In this document: in pieces, positions 33,194-42,921 of the stretch | How the letters are laid out: each line of letters begins with the position of its first letter | Position numbering within the stretch: position 1 is the stretch's first letter | NCBI GenBank assembly: GCA_030681475.1 | Contig: JAUXWT010000100.1 | Coordinates: forward strand, 37,991 to 101,990 | Direction: 5' to 3' | DNA: 64,000 bases | From: Bacteroidales bacterium | GTDB taxonomy: Bacteria > Bacteroidota > Bacteroidia > Bacteroidales > FEN-979 | Position numbers and translations under genes: made by a program | Notes under the pieces: model-generated | What the model was told of the DNA's origin: nothing | Seen by the model: only the letters and a program-made list of their open reading frames with translations | Databases searched by the model: none

Positions 33194-33895
33194 ATGGTTG
33201 ATGTTTCAAAAAAGGAGATCGTCCGTGGAATGTTCAATGACATTTCGCCAAAGTATGATTTTCTAAATCATTTTCTCTCTCTTGGCATTGACCGGATCTG
33301 GCGAAAAAAACTCGTAGTTATTCTGAAGAACCGGCAACCGGTTAACGTTCTTGACGTAGCCACGGGAACCGGCGACCTGGCCATTGCAATCTCAAGTCTT
33401 GGAGTACGGAAAATTGTCGGAATTGATATTTCTGAGAAAATGCTTGAGATCGGCCGACGGAAACTTATCGAAAAAAATCTGGAGCAGACCATCACCCTCC
33501 AACAGGCTGATGCCGAAAAAATCCCTTACTCCGATAATTCATTCGATGCCGTAACTGTTGCATTTGGTGTTCGGAATTTTGAGGATCTTTCACAGGGAAT
33601 TGCTGAAATGAGCCGCGTACTCCGTCCCGGCGGAGTCATGATAATCCTTGAATTTTCTCATCCTGAGTCATTTCCGGTGAAACAACTCTATTCATTTTAC
33701 TCCAGTTATATTATCCCGGTGATGGGGCGCCTGATCTCCGGGAACAATAAAGCCTACACCTATTTACCGGAATCAGTAACCGCCTTCCCAAGCGGGAGGC
33801 CTTTTCTTGAAATTTTGGATAAGCAGGGGTTGAAAAATACAAGGCAAGTAAGCCTGAGTATGGGGATCGTATCCATATATATGGCGGAAAAATAA
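33194..33895 (+). CDS. menG: demethylmenaquinone methyltransferase
   Basis: This 233-residue SAM-dependent methyltransferase carries out the last step of menaquinone synthesis. It has the Ubie family start MFNDISPKYDFLNHFLSLG, the SAM-binding loop VLDVATGTGDLA (53-64), GIDISEKMLEIG, and the FGVRNFEDLSQGIAEMSRVLRPGG signature of UbiE/MenG. The N-terminal blocks fix the start. It is followed by porT with a 48-bp gap, an order seen in other Bacteroidota. In the absence of ubiquinone genes, menaquinone is the likely product. Confidence 0.94.
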   Translation: MVDVSKKEIVRGMFNDISPKYDFLNHFLSLGIDRIWRKKLVVILKNRQPVNVLDVATGTGDLAIAISSLGVRKIVGIDISEKMLEIGRRKLIEKNLEQTITLQQADAEKIPYSDNSFDAVTVAFGVRNFEDLSQGIAEMSRVLRPGGVMIILEFSHPESFPVKQLYSFYSSYIIPVMGRLISGNNKAYTYLPESVTAFPSGRPFLEILDKQGLKNTRQVSLSMGIVSIYMAEK

Positions 33896-33943
33896 AATCA
33901 GTTAATCTGCGTTAAATTCTCTTAACAACATTACTGAAACTCA

Positions 33944-34744
33944 TTGAAGACCGTCCGGTTCATTTTTACCATTCTGTTTTTATCAATCCTTTGCATTCCT
34001 AACACAGGAATGAGCCAGCGATCGATCGTGTTGAATATGCCAAATTATGACGAGGAGAGCATGTTCCATTTCGGATTTGTACTGGGTGTAAATCAGAGTT
34101 TGGTCACCGTCAGGCCAATCAGTGACCTGCATTTGCGCGTTTTTGATTCTACCTACATTCCGGATATACTGCCCTTACCGGATTCGGCAAGGATACTTGC
34201 CATCAATTCAACGCCCATTCCTGGTTTTGTGGTCAGTATCGTGGCAAACATGCAGATGGGAAAACACTTTGAGTTGCAATTTGTGCCATCTTTATCTTTT
34301 GGCGACCGGACGATCAACTATGATATTGAAACCTACAGGTATCGCACCGGGGAAACAGAACCGGTACAAAGGATAGGGCTTGTCAAGAAAATCCCCTCCA
34401 CCTATATCAATTTCCCGTTGGAGATCAAGTACAAATCAATACGCTATAATAATTTCAGGCCTTACCTTCTGGCCGGGGTACAATATTCACTCGACCTTGC
34501 ATCACAGGCCAAGAAACGAGAGCAAAAAAACAGGAATGAGAAGATCGTGAAATTAAACCAGAATGATATTTACCTGGAGGCAGGTGTGGGTTTTGATTTT
34601 TACAATGAATGGTTTAAATTTGGACTGGAGCTGAAAATGATGTATGGACTTACGGATGTTCTGACACGAGAAAATAACATCTACACGGAGTCAATCGATA
34701 AAGTGAGTTCAAAAATATTCCAGGTTTCATTCACTTTTGAATAA
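33944..34744 (+). CDS. porT: PorT/SprT-like outer membrane protein of the T9SS
   Basis: This 266-residue beta-rich outer membrane protein is needed for type IX secretion in relatives (PorT in Porphyromonas, SprT in Flavobacterium). It begins with a signal peptide (MKTVRFIFTILFLSILC) and SQRSIVLNMPNYDEESMFHFGF, the PorT family start. It has the YLLAGVQYSLDLASQAKKREQK segment and an aromatic C-terminus (VSFTFE). The initiation codon is TTG at 33944, with no closer ATG. Its place next to menG is as in other Bacteroidota. Its presence fits the many T9SS cargo genes around it. Confidence 0.85.
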   Translation: MKTVRFIFTILFLSILCIPNTGMSQRSIVLNMPNYDEESMFHFGFVLGVNQSLVTVRPISDLHLRVFDSTYIPDILPLPDSARILAINSTPIPGFVVSIVANMQMGKHFELQFVPSLSFGDRTINYDIETYRYRTGETEPVQRIGLVKKIPSTYINFPLEIKYKSIRYNNFRPYLLAGVQYSLDLASQAKKREQKNRNEKIVKLNQNDIYLEAGVGFDFYNEWFKFGLELKMMYGLTDVLTRENNIYTESIDKVSSKIFQVSFTFE

Positions 34745-34746
34745 TC

Positions 34747-34775
34747 TTGCAATCCTCCTATTTTTCTTATCTTTG
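34747..34775 (+). promoter_or_regulatory. Bacteroidota-type promoter for coaD
   Basis: TTG (34747-34749), an 18-nt spacer and TATCTTTG (34768-34775) fit the consensus. The predicted start is about 15 nt ahead of the coaD ATG. The promoter lies immediately after the porT stop codon. Confidence 0.68.
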
Positions 34776-34793
34776 CAGGTAAAACGCTGAAAA

Positions 34794-35252
34794 ATGCAAA
34801 GAATTGCCGTCTTCCCCGGCTCATTTGATCCCATCACCCGTGGACATGAATCGGTCATCAAAAGAGCGCTCCCGCTCTTTGACCGGTTGATTGTTGCCAT
34901 TGGTGAGAACGGAGATAAAAACACCTTTTTCCCTTTAGACTGCAGACTGAAATGGTTGCACCAGATTTTTGAACAAGAATCCAGGATCACAATAAAGACC
35001 TATACCGGACTTACCATTGATTTTTGTCGCAGCGAAAAAGCAGGTTTTATTCTTCGCGGGTTACGAACATCTGCTGATTTCGAATTTGAACGTGGCATCG
35101 GCCAAATGAATAAAATGATGTATCCCGATGTTGAAACGGTATTTTTACTTTGCGCTCCGGAATATGCTTCTTTGAGTTCATCAATAGTGAGGGATATTAT
35201 CAGGCATAAAGGGGATGTGAGTCAGTTTGTGCCCGAAGGAATTATTTTATAA
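34794..35252 (+). CDS. coaD: phosphopantetheine adenylyltransferase
   Basis: This enzyme makes dephospho-CoA in coenzyme A synthesis. The 152-residue protein starts IAVFPGSFDPITRGHESVIKRA, with the family T/H-x-G-H nucleotidyltransferase motif, and has RGLRTSADFEFERGI and the end SSSIVRDIIRHKGDVS. All are CoaD hallmarks. It has its own promoter and is followed by a gap of about 50 bp with a 7-bp CACGTG-rich repeat (35257-35285), then a thioredoxin-like protein. Confidence 0.95.
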   Translation: MQRIAVFPGSFDPITRGHESVIKRALPLFDRLIVAIGENGDKNTFFPLDCRLKWLHQIFEQESRITIKTYTGLTIDFCRSEKAGFILRGLRTSADFEFERGIGQMNKMMYPDVETVFLLCAPEYASLSSSIVRDIIRHKGDVSQFVPEGIIL

Positions 35253-35302
35253 GTGTGGGTCACGCGTCACGTGTCACGTGTTACGATTTAAGTTTTTTAT
35301 TT

Positions 35303-36697
35303 ATGAGGTTGTTAAGTTTGATAGGTTTTGTGTTGATATTTTCTTTCATATCTGTTGCCCAAAAAACGGTGATCAATGGTGTGGCGCCTGGTGCGGAGCG
35401 AAAAATTATCCAGATAACCACACCCGGAGATCTTATCACTTTCTGGGAAAATAAACTTGGTACATCCCGCGTTGACTCAACCGGCCTTTTCTCCTTAACA
35501 GTTGATCTGGATAAAACGATCAATGCTGTTATTTCCATCGATTTTCATAAGACTGAAATTCTTCTTGAACCCGGTAAAACATACAATTTCCAGATCGCCC
35601 CGATGCAATATGATGATTATACCGAGGTAAATCCATTTATCCAGTCACAGAATCTGATGCTCGAAATGGCCGATCCTGATCCCGGGGAGTTAAACACCCT
35701 GATTGGTGTGTTCAACACAGTTTACAGCAGTTTCCTGATGGAAAACTTCAATGCCCTGTACCGTGACCGTAAAAAGGAGTTGCTCGACACACTTCGTTTG
35801 CGGCTCAACCAACACTTCGGCGCTGTAAAGAATGCCTATTTTCTTGATTATGCATCCTATAAAATTGCTGCGCTGGAACAACTCACACGTTATTACAACA
35901 ACGCGCAACTTGCAAAAAAATATTTTACCGATAAGCCCATCCTCTATAATAACCTGGAGTACATGGAATTTTTTAACAGTTTTTTTTCCAAATATATGAC
36001 AGTCACATCCAATACGATCCGGAAACTTGATATCGCTTCCTTGCTCAAAAGCCCCGATCCGTACAGATCGATGATGAAAGCCATGACCATAGATTCCATA
36101 TTAATAAATGAGCAATTACGCGAACTGGTTATGCTTAAGGGATTGATGGAATTATATCAGGCCCCGGCCTTTGATCAGGCGAAAGTTCTTGCTGTGTTCA
36201 AAACAACCGCGGAAACATCAAAATTTGAGGGAAACCGGGTGGTTGCTGAAGATATGTTCAAATTTCTTACAAAACTCACCCCGGGAACCAAAGCCCCGGA
36301 ATTCACATTACTTGACCGCGACCAAAAGGAACGTTCATTAAAGAGTTTACTTGGGAAACCGGTTGTGCTGTGCTTCTGGACAACCTATTGCGAAGGTTGT
36401 CTGGCAGAAATGGATCTAATAAAACCACTGTTTGACAAGTATCAGGAAAATATTCAGTTTGTCAGCGTGTCAGCGGATAAATCCTTTTTCAAAATGCTTT
36501 ATTTTATCAACCTGAAGAAGGATTATGTGTGGACTTTCGTTAACATCGGCGATCAATCGGAAGTTTTGAAAGACTATGATGTAAGGACGTATCCCTTGTT
36601 TGTGCTGATCGATAAAGAGGGAAATATTTATAAATATCCGGCTGCCCAACCGAGCAACGGTCTGGAAGAAGATATTCAAAGGATTTTACAGAAATAA
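35303..36697 (+). CDS. TlpA-like thioredoxin domain protein
   Basis: This 464-residue secreted or membrane-anchored protein starts at the ATG at 35303, the start of a signal sequence (MRLLSLIGFVLIFSFISVAQ). The central ~300 residues are a helical domain of unknown role. The C-terminal ~150 residues are a thioredoxin fold of the TlpA/AhpC type, with GTKAPEFTLLD and FWTTYCEGCLAEMD carrying the CEGC active site (Cys363, Cys366), then VRTYPLFVLIDKEG with the cis-Pro. It likely acts as a periplasmic oxidoreductase. The gene lies 9 bp before secA on the same strand, so it may be co-transcribed. Confidence 0.85.
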   Translation: MRLLSLIGFVLIFSFISVAQKTVINGVAPGAERKIIQITTPGDLITFWENKLGTSRVDSTGLFSLTVDLDKTINAVISIDFHKTEILLEPGKTYNFQIAPMQYDDYTEVNPFIQSQNLMLEMADPDPGELNTLIGVFNTVYSSFLMENFNALYRDRKKELLDTLRLRLNQHFGAVKNAYFLDYASYKIAALEQLTRYYNNAQLAKKYFTDKPILYNNLEYMEFFNSFFSKYMTVTSNTIRKLDIASLLKSPDPYRSMMKAMTIDSILINEQLRELVMLKGLMELYQAPAFDQAKVLAVFKTTAETSKFEGNRVVAEDMFKFLTKLTPGTKAPEFTLLDRDQKERSLKSLLGKPVVLCFWTTYCEGCLAEMDLIKPLFDKYQENIQFVSVSADKSFFKMLYFINLKKDYVWTFVNIGDQSEVLKDYDVRTYPLFVLIDKEGNIYKYPAAQPSNGLEEDIQRILQK

Positions 36698-36706
36698 AAC
36701 CATATC

Positions 36707-39700
36707 ATGTTCGATTTGTTTAAGAAAATGCTGGGCAATAAATCTCAGCGTGATATCAGGGATGTCAATCCATTAGTGCAAAAAGCGCTTGAATCGTGGG
36801 AGGTGATCAGAACCGTATCGAATGATGAACTTCGGGACTACACCTATACATTTAAGCAAAGGATCAGGGAGCACCTCTCAGGAAAAGAAAAAGAAATTGA
36901 AGAACTCAGAGAGCAACTCAATTCAGATGAAGTAGAAATAGATGAGAAGGAAAAACTTTATTCAGTTCTTGACAAACTGGAAAAGGAGTCTTATGATCTC
37001 ACCCAGGACATCCTCAATGAGATACTCCCGGAGGCATTTGCCGTGATGAAAGACACTGCGCGGCGGTTTTTTGAAAATGAATTTGTTGAGGTGACTGCAA
37101 CTCAGCGTGACCGCGACCTTGCCGCCCGTAAGGCCAGCGTGGAAATTCAGGGGGACATTGCCAGATTTCGAAACAGTTGGATGGCCGGTGGGAACATGAT
37201 CACCTGGGATATGGTGCATTACGATTGCCAGTTGATTGGCGGAGTAGTGCTGCACAGTGGAAAAATTGCCGAAATGGCCACCGGTGAAGGAAAAACACTG
37301 GTTGCCACTCTGCCTATGTATCTTAATGCACTGTCAGGCAAAGGAGTACACATTGTTACTGTAAACGATTATCTTGCCAGACGAGACTCTGAATGGATGG
37401 GTCCGCTGTTTGAATTCCACGGATTAACAGTGGATTGCATCGACCGTCACGAACCAAATTCCCAGGCACGCCGCGATGCTTATCTGGCCGACATTACTTA
37501 TGGCACCAATAATGAGTTTGGTTTTGATTATCTGCGCGACAACATGACCAGCAACCCCGAGGAACTGGTACAGCGTCCGCATAATTATACCATTGTGGAT
37601 GAGGTTGACTCTGTATTGATTGACGATGCCCGTACACCGCTGATCATATCAGGCCCGACACCAAAAGGCGAAAACCAACTATTCGACGACTTAAAGCAGA
37701 ATGTTACCAAACTATACAATGCCCAGCGAAATCTCGTAACCAAGTTGCTTTCCGAAGCCAAGGCGCTTTCTGAGGATCCGGCAAATGATGAGAATATGAA
37801 AAAAGCGGGCGAACAATTACTTCGTGCACATCATGGTTTGCCGAAGAACAAGGCGCTCATTAAATTTCTCAGCGAATCCGGGATGAAGGCGTTGTTGCTT
37901 AAAACCGGGAACTTTTACATGGCTGAACAGATGAAAAATATGCATGTCATCGATGATCAGCTTTATTTCGTGATAGATGAGAAAAACAATACCATTGAAT
38001 TGCGGGATCTTGGCATCGATCTGCTGACTGAATCGTATGAAGATCCTACATTTTACATTCTTCCCGACATCGGGTTGTTTTTAGCTGAACTGGACCGACT
38101 GGATATTTCTGACGCTGAGAAACTTGAGAAGAAAGATGCCATGATGCTTGACTATTCCATCAAAACCGAGCGTGTTCATACAGTAAATCAGCTTATCAAA
38201 GCGTATGCTTTGTTTGAAAAGGATGTTGAGTATGTGGTCATGGACAACAAAGTCAAGATCGTTGATGAACAGACCGGTCGGATTCTTGAGGGAAGGCGTT
38301 ATTCAGACGGATTGCATCAGGCCATAGAAGCGAAGGAAAATGTAAAAATTGAAGCCGCCACACAAACATATGCCACGGTGACCCTTCAAAACTACTTCCG
38401 GATGTATAAAAAGCTGGCCGGGATGACCGGTACGGCAGAAACGGAAGCCGGAGAGTTATGGGATATTTATAAACTTGATGTGGTGGTTATACCGACCAAC
38501 AAAAAGATCGTCAGGGATGATCGGGAGGATCTTGTTTACAAAACCAAGCGTGAAAAGTTCAACGCCGTTATTGATGAAATTGAGAAACTCGTAGGTGAGG
38601 GGCGACCGAGTCTGGTGGGTACTACTTCAGTAGAGACATCGGAATTGCTGAGCCGCATGCTCAAAAGAAAGAATATTCCGCATAATGTGCTTAATGCCAA
38701 ACTTCATGCCCGCGAAGCGGATATTGTTGCCGAAGCAGGCCAGGCAGGTACGGTAACCATTGCAACCAATATGGCAGGCCGTGGTACCGACATCAAACTT
38801 GGACCAGGAGTGAAAAAAGCCGGTGGTTTGGCCATCATCGGTACCGAACGTCATGAATCGCGCCGGGTTGACCGGCAGTTGCGCGGACGAGCCGGACGGC
38901 AAGGGGATCCGGGCAGTTCGCAGTTCTTTGTATCACTTGATGACGACCTGATGCGCATGTTCGGCTCCGACCGGATTGCAAAGATCATGGACAGAATGGG
39001 GATCAAGGAGGGCGAAGTTATCCAGCATTCCATGATCACCAACTCGATCGAACGGGCTCAGAAAAAGGTCGAAGAGAATAATTTCGGAGTCCGCAAACGG
39101 TTACTTGAATACGATGATGTCATGAATATCCAGCGTGAAGCCATCTACAAAAAGCGTCACCATGCCCTCTTTGGCGACAGGCTTGCTGTTGATATCTCCA
39201 ACATGATCTATGATGTGTGCGAAACGATTGTATTGGATGCCCGCGAAGGACGTGATTTTAAAACCTTTAATCTTGACCTGGTCAGGGAATTTGCCGCAGA
39301 TTCCCCGATTTCGGAATCAGATTTCGGAAACCTCAATAACGAAGAACTTTGCGATAACCTTTACAGTTACATTTATAAAAGATATAAATCAAAATGTGAA
39401 CAAATCGCTCAAAAAACATACCCGGTCATCAAAGATGTATTTGAGAATGATACCCGATACGAAAATATCGCCATTCCGGTGACTGACGGCTTGAAAACCA
39501 TGCAGGCGGTTGCAAATCTGAAAAAAGCATACAACGACAAAGGCAAGGAGGTGGTGCTCAGCATAGAAAAGGGTATCGTTCTTGGCATGATCGATAATGC
39601 CTGGAAAGAGCATCTGCGTGAAATGGATGAACTGAAGCAATCGGTTCAGAATGCGGCTTACGAACAAAAAGACCCTTTGCTGATCTATAAGTTTGAATCA

Positions 39701-39991
39701 TTTGAGTTGTTCAAGAGTATGGTTCAGCGAACCAACAAGGAGATCACCTCTTTCCTGATCAAGGCAGATGTCCCGATCCAGGTTGATAACGTAAAGGAGG
39801 CGCAGGCGCCTCGAAAACTGGATCGCTCACGTTTGCGCGAAGAACGTTCCGACCCTTTATCACAAGCCAACACCAACACACAGGAAAAAAGTGTTGCCCA
39901 GCCTGTCAAAGTCGAGAAGAAAGTGGGGCGCAACGATCCTTGTCCTTGCGGATCGGGGAAGAAATATAAAAACTGTCACGGGGGTGTGTAA
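36707..39991 (+). CDS. secA: preprotein translocase ATPase SecA
   Basis: SecA drives protein export through SecYEG. The 1094-residue protein has the DEAD-like motor with [20 protein letters not shown] (motif I), [17 protein letters not shown] (motif II), [12 protein letters not shown], and [15 protein letters not shown] with [21 protein letters not shown] (motifs V-VI). The C-terminal zinc tail [15 protein letters not shown] is complete. It is longer than E. coli SecA (901 residues) because of an insertion near 310-430 with [17 protein letters not shown], a Bacteroidota feature. The many exported proteins in this window depend on it. Confidence 0.98.
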   Translation: MFDLFKKMLGNKSQRDIRDVNPLVQKALESWEVIRTVSNDELRDYTYTFKQRIREHLSGKEKEIEELREQLNSDEVEIDEKEKLYSVLDKLEKESYDLTQDILNEILPEAFAVMKDTARRFFENEFVEVTATQRDRDLAARKASVEIQGDIARFRNSWMAGGNMITWDMVHYDCQLIGGVVLHSGKIAEMATGEGKTLVATLPMYLNALSGKGVHIVTVNDYLARRDSEWMGPLFEFHGLTVDCIDRHEPNSQARRDAYLADITYGTNNEFGFDYLRDNMTSNPEELVQRPHNYTIVDEVDSVLIDDARTPLIISGPTPKGENQLFDDLKQNVTKLYNAQRNLVTKLLSEAKALSEDPANDENMKKAGEQLLRAHHGLPKNKALIKFLSESGMKALLLKTGNFYMAEQMKNMHVIDDQLYFVIDEKNNTIELRDLGIDLLTESYEDPTFYILPDIGLFLAELDRLDISDAEKLEKKDAMMLDYSIKTERVHTVNQLIKAYALFEKDVEYVVMDNKVKIVDEQTGRILEGRRYSDGLHQAIEAKENVKIEAATQTYATVTLQNYFRMYKKLAGMTGTAETEAGELWDIYKLDVVVIPTNKKIVRDDREDLVYKTKREKFNAVIDEIEKLVGEGRPSLVGTTSVETSELLSRMLKRKNIPHNVLNAKLHAREADIVAEAGQAGTVTIATNMAGRGTDIKLGPGVKKAGGLAIIGTERHESRRVDRQLRGRAGRQGDPGSSQFFVSLDDDLMRMFGSDRIAKIMDRMGIKEGEVIQHSMITNSIERAQKKVEENNFGVRKRLLEYDDVMNIQREAIYKKRHHALFGDRLAVDISNMIYDVCETIVLDAREGRDFKTFNLDLVREFAADSPISESDFGNLNNEELCDNLYSYIYKRYKSKCEQIAQKTYPVIKDVFENDTRYENIAIPVTDGLKTMQAVANLKKAYNDKGKEVVLSIEKGIVLGMIDNAWKEHLREMDELKQSVQNAAYEQKDPLLIYKFESFELFKSMVQRTNKEITSFLIKADVPIQVDNVKEAQAPRKLDRSRLREERSDPLSQANTNTQEKSVAQPVKVEKKVGRNDPCPCGSGKKYKNCHGGV

Positions 39992-40014
39992 CAATTGCAA
40001 AAGGCAAATACAAA

Positions 40015-40722
40015 ATGTTAAAATTCAAACGTATTCTACTCAAACTCTCTGGCGAGGCGCTAGAGGGCAGTCAGGGTTATGGCATTGATCCACAGCGCCT
40101 GGCAATTTACAGCGCAGAGATCAATTCGGTGGTGGATGCCGGGGTTGAAGTGGCTGTTGTAATCGGGGGCGGTAATATATTCAGGGGCTTACAGGGAACA
40201 AGCGAAGGGATGGACAGGGTACAGGGCGATTACATGGGAATGCTGGCCACCGTGATCAACAGTATGGCGCTGCAGGCAGAACTGGAGAAAAAGAATGTGA
40301 AAGTAAAATTACTTTCGGGGATTGCCATCGATCCCATCTGCGAAGCAATGAGCAGGAGCAGGGCTATCAATTACCTCGGGCGGGGATATGTTGTCATTAT
40401 AGCCGGTGGTACGGGGAATCCCTATTTCACCACCGACAGCGCTTCTGCGCTTCGCGCCATAGAAATTCAGGCAGACGCCATTCTTAAAGGAACCCGGGTT
40501 GACGGAGTTTACAACACAGACCCGGAAAAGGATCCCTCGGCTGAAAAATTTGACGCACTTAGCTTTGACGAAGCTTATCGACAAGGTTTGCAGATCATGG
40601 ATTTAACGGCTTTCACTCTGTGTCGGGAGAACAAAATGCCCATCATTGTGTTCAACATGAACAATCAGGGAAACCTGCTCAGACTAATGCAGGGAGAACA
40701 TATTGGTACGATCATCAGGTGA
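40015..40722 (+). CDS. pyrH: UMP kinase
   Basis: The enzyme phosphorylates UMP to UDP and is a feedback point of pyrimidine synthesis. This 235-residue protein has KRILLKLSGEALEG, VVIGGGNIFRG, DYMGMLATVINSMALQ, and the GTGNPYFTTDSASALRA block, all PyrH signatures. The gene order pyrH-frr is ancient and conserved. Upstream is secA with a gap of 23 bp that contains a short gcaaaaggcaaatac filler; downstream is a gap of ~160 bp with an 18-bp repeat and the frr promoter. Confidence 0.97.
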   Translation: MLKFKRILLKLSGEALEGSQGYGIDPQRLAIYSAEINSVVDAGVEVAVVIGGGNIFRGLQGTSEGMDRVQGDYMGMLATVINSMALQAELEKKNVKVKLLSGIAIDPICEAMSRSRAINYLGRGYVVIIAGGTGNPYFTTDSASALRAIEIQADAILKGTRVDGVYNTDPEKDPSAEKFDALSFDEAYRQGLQIMDLTAFTLCRENKMPIIVFNMNNQGNLLRLMQGEHIGTIIR

Positions 40723-40730
40723 AAGGGAAT

Positions 40731-40766
40731 GCAAGCAATGAAAACAATGCAGGCAATGAAAACAAT
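40731..40766. repeat. 18-bp tandem repeat after pyrH
   Basis: Two units gcaagcaatgaaaacaat and gcaggcaatgaaaacaat are followed by a third partial unit. A run of ttgcatgttgcattttgcaacttgc (in pieces) at about 40828-40852 in the frr leader has a similar style. Confidence 0.75.
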
Positions 40767-40784
40767 GCAGAAGTTGCATGACAG

Positions 40785-40815
40785 TTTACATTGAGTTTTT
40801 TTATTTTTATCTTTG
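40785..40815 (+). promoter_or_regulatory. candidate frr promoter
   Basis: TTTA (40785-40788), a 19-nt spacer and TATCTTTG (40808-40815) give a good -7 and a weak -33 element. The predicted leader is about 60 nt and contains the gttgcattttgcaac sequence, which can fold on itself. Confidence 0.5.
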
Positions 40816-40881
40816 AATCGAAATTTTGCATGTTGCATTTTGCAACTTGCATTTTAAATTATCAATCTTAAACCATCTTGT

Positions 40882-41445
40882 ATGAACGATGAGATAGAAT
40901 TTACGCTTGCTGAGGCCAACGAGGGAATGGACCTGGCAGTACAGCATCTTGAGAAGGAACTTCAGAAGTTGCGCGCAGGCAAGGCCAGCGCACAGATGCT
41001 GGATGGCGTGAGGATTGATTATTATGGTGTTATGACCCCTGTTGATCAGGCCGCCAATATAAGTGTGCCTGATGGCAGACAGATCATTGTACAGCCATGG
41101 GATAAAAGCGTTCTTGGCCTGATCGACAAAGCCATCCAGGCTGCTAATCTGGGATTCAACCCCAAAAATGAGGGAGAAATTTTACGGATCCTTGTCCCCC
41201 CCTTGACCGAAGAGCGAAGACGTGACCTGGTAAAAAAAGCAAAAGCGGAGGCTGAGCAGGCAAAAATCAGTATCCGGAATATTCGCCGGCTGGCCAATGA
41301 AACTGCAAAAAAACTAAAAAAAGAAGGGGTTCCTGAAGATGAGGCAGATAAACTTGAGGTTGATATACAGAAACTTACAGATGAGTACAGTGCAAGAGTC
41401 GATAAGATCATCGACCTTAAAGAAAAGGATATCATGACGGTATAG
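40882..41445 (+). CDS. frr: ribosome recycling factor
   Basis: RRF releases ribosomes from mRNA after termination. The 187-residue protein has the core LRAGKASAQMLDGVRIDYYG, the VQPWDKSVLGLIDKAIQ segment, NEGEILRILVPPLTEERRRDLVKKA and the late coiled region. The family length is ~185 residues. It follows pyrH as in most bacteria, here with its own likely promoter. Confidence 0.97.
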   Translation: MNDEIEFTLAEANEGMDLAVQHLEKELQKLRAGKASAQMLDGVRIDYYGVMTPVDQAANISVPDGRQIIVQPWDKSVLGLIDKAIQAANLGFNPKNEGEILRILVPPLTEERRRDLVKKAKAEAEQAKISIRNIRRLANETAKKLKKEGVPEDEADKLEVDIQKLTDEYSARVDKIIDLKEKDIMTV

Positions 41446-41520
41446 CGGGCAACTTTTTTTCAGGTATGCCGTCTATTATATCGGATGAAATCATTTTTTA
41501 ACGATTTTAACTCAATCAAC

Positions 41521-42921
41521 ATGAAAAAGAGCTACATATTTGTTTTGATTTTATTTCTGACGGCCATTTCTGCAAAGGCCCAGAACCCGCTTAATTGCGA
41601 CTTTTCTGTTGCCGTTAAAGCATGTATTAATCAGCATGTAAAGGTGTTATACACCGGCGGGGTCTCTGCCAACGCAACCTATACATGGAACTTTGACGGT
41701 GCAGTTATCATTTCCGGCAGTGGCCAGGGCCCCTATTATGTAAAATGGGAAACTGTTGGTGAGAAACATATTGTCTTAACCATTCATTTTGAAAGCCAAT
41801 TTTGTACCGCCACCAAGCCAGTTGTGGTCATTGAACAGCCCGGTTTGTTCCATATGACAGGCGGCGGGGTCGTTATTCCTGGATCACCCGGTGTCAGCGT
41901 GGGCCTAAGCGGATCGCAGACCGGGATCATATATAAACTCAGGCGCAACGGACAGAATACAGGTGTTGTCGTTCAGGGTTCCGGCCAGGCGATCAGTTTC
42001 GGCCTTCAAACTGTTCCTGGCAGTTATTCGGCCATTGCTGCAGTAGATGGATCTGAATGCATACGCGAAATGGAAGGTGATGCAATTGTGACTGCTTCGT
42101 TACCACCTCCGCAACAGGTAATATGCATGGTGACATTTGATACTGCCACAAGTAAAAATAAGATCATTTGGAATAAGCATCCCGGATATCACTTGTCGCA
42201 CTATAATATATTCAGGGAAACCTATCAGAACAACGTGTTCGTAAAAATCGGAGAGGTGCCTTTTTCAAATCTCAGTGTTTTTACCGATCCCTCCTCTGAT
42301 CCATTGATCAAGTCGGATAAGTTTAAAATATCTGTCACAGACTCTGCCGGCTATGAAAGTGAGAAAAGTCCATTTCACAAGACCATTCACCTGAACATCA
42401 ATGCCGGCATCTATGGGTTTAACCTGATCTGGAACCATTACGAAGGCTTTGAATTTCTGACTTACAGGATTCACCGGAAGTATAACTCCGGCTCATGGGA
42501 AACTATTGATTCGGTAGCAGGCAACGTGAACTCCTATACGGATTTTTATACGACACCGGGGATCACCACCTATTATATAGAGGTACTCCGGCCTGAACCT
42601 TGCAACCCTTCGATGAAAAGCAACGGGATCCTGAGCGTGATATCCAATACGGCTGCCGCAGCGCCACTGGGAATCGGGGAAGATGCCCGAACAGGCATCC
42701 TGGTCTATCCGAACCCTGCCAGTGAGAAGCTTAACCTTGTTGTGCCTGTGAATTCAGTTTTCAGGGTTGAATTATTCAGACTCGACGGAGTTACCTTATT
42801 TAACAGCTCCGTAACGGGCCCCGGAACCGAAATAGATGTATCGGAGTTTTCAAAGGGCCTCTATATTCTCAAAATTACGGGCGACAACACTGTCATAACG
42901 AGGAAGATCGTCAAGAATTAA
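41521..42921 (+). CDS. T9SS type A protein with PKD- and FN3-like domains
   Basis: This 466-residue secreted protein starts at the ATG at 41521 (MKKSYIFVLILFLTAISAKAQ, a signal peptide); the frame is open further upstream to 41485. The first domain (about 25-120) is PKD-like, with YTWNFDGAVIISGSGQGPYYVKW. FN3-like strands follow at about 200-375 (KIIWNKHPGYHLSHYNIFRE, GFNLIWNHYEGFEFLTYRIH). The last ~80 residues are a type A sorting domain: ILVYPNPASEKLNLVVP, ELFRLDGVTLF and FSKGLYILKITGD. Function beyond a surface or secreted beta-protein is unknown. Confidence 0.83.
   Translation: MKKSYIFVLILFLTAISAKAQNPLNCDFSVAVKACINQHVKVLYTGGVSANATYTWNFDGAVIISGSGQGPYYVKWETVGEKHIVLTIHFESQFCTATKPVVVIEQPGLFHMTGGGVVIPGSPGVSVGLSGSQTGIIYKLRRNGQNTGVVVQGSGQAISFGLQTVPGSYSAIAAVDGSECIREMEGDAIVTASLPPPQQVICMVTFDTATSKNKIIWNKHPGYHLSHYNIFRETYQNNVFVKIGEVPFSNLSVFTDPSSDPLIKSDKFKISVTDSAGYESEKSPFHKTIHLNINAGIYGFNLIWNHYEGFEFLTYRIHRKYNSGSWETIDSVAGNVNSYTDFYTTPGITTYYIEVLRPEPCNPSMKSNGILSVISNTAAAAPLGIGEDARTGILVYPNPASEKLNLVVPVNSVFRVELFRLDGVTLFNSSVTGPGTEIDVSEFSKGLYILKITGDNTVITRKIVKN

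Noticed and set aside
34727..34990. 87-codon minus-strand frame over coaD
   Set aside because: It is antisense to coaD and spans its promoter.
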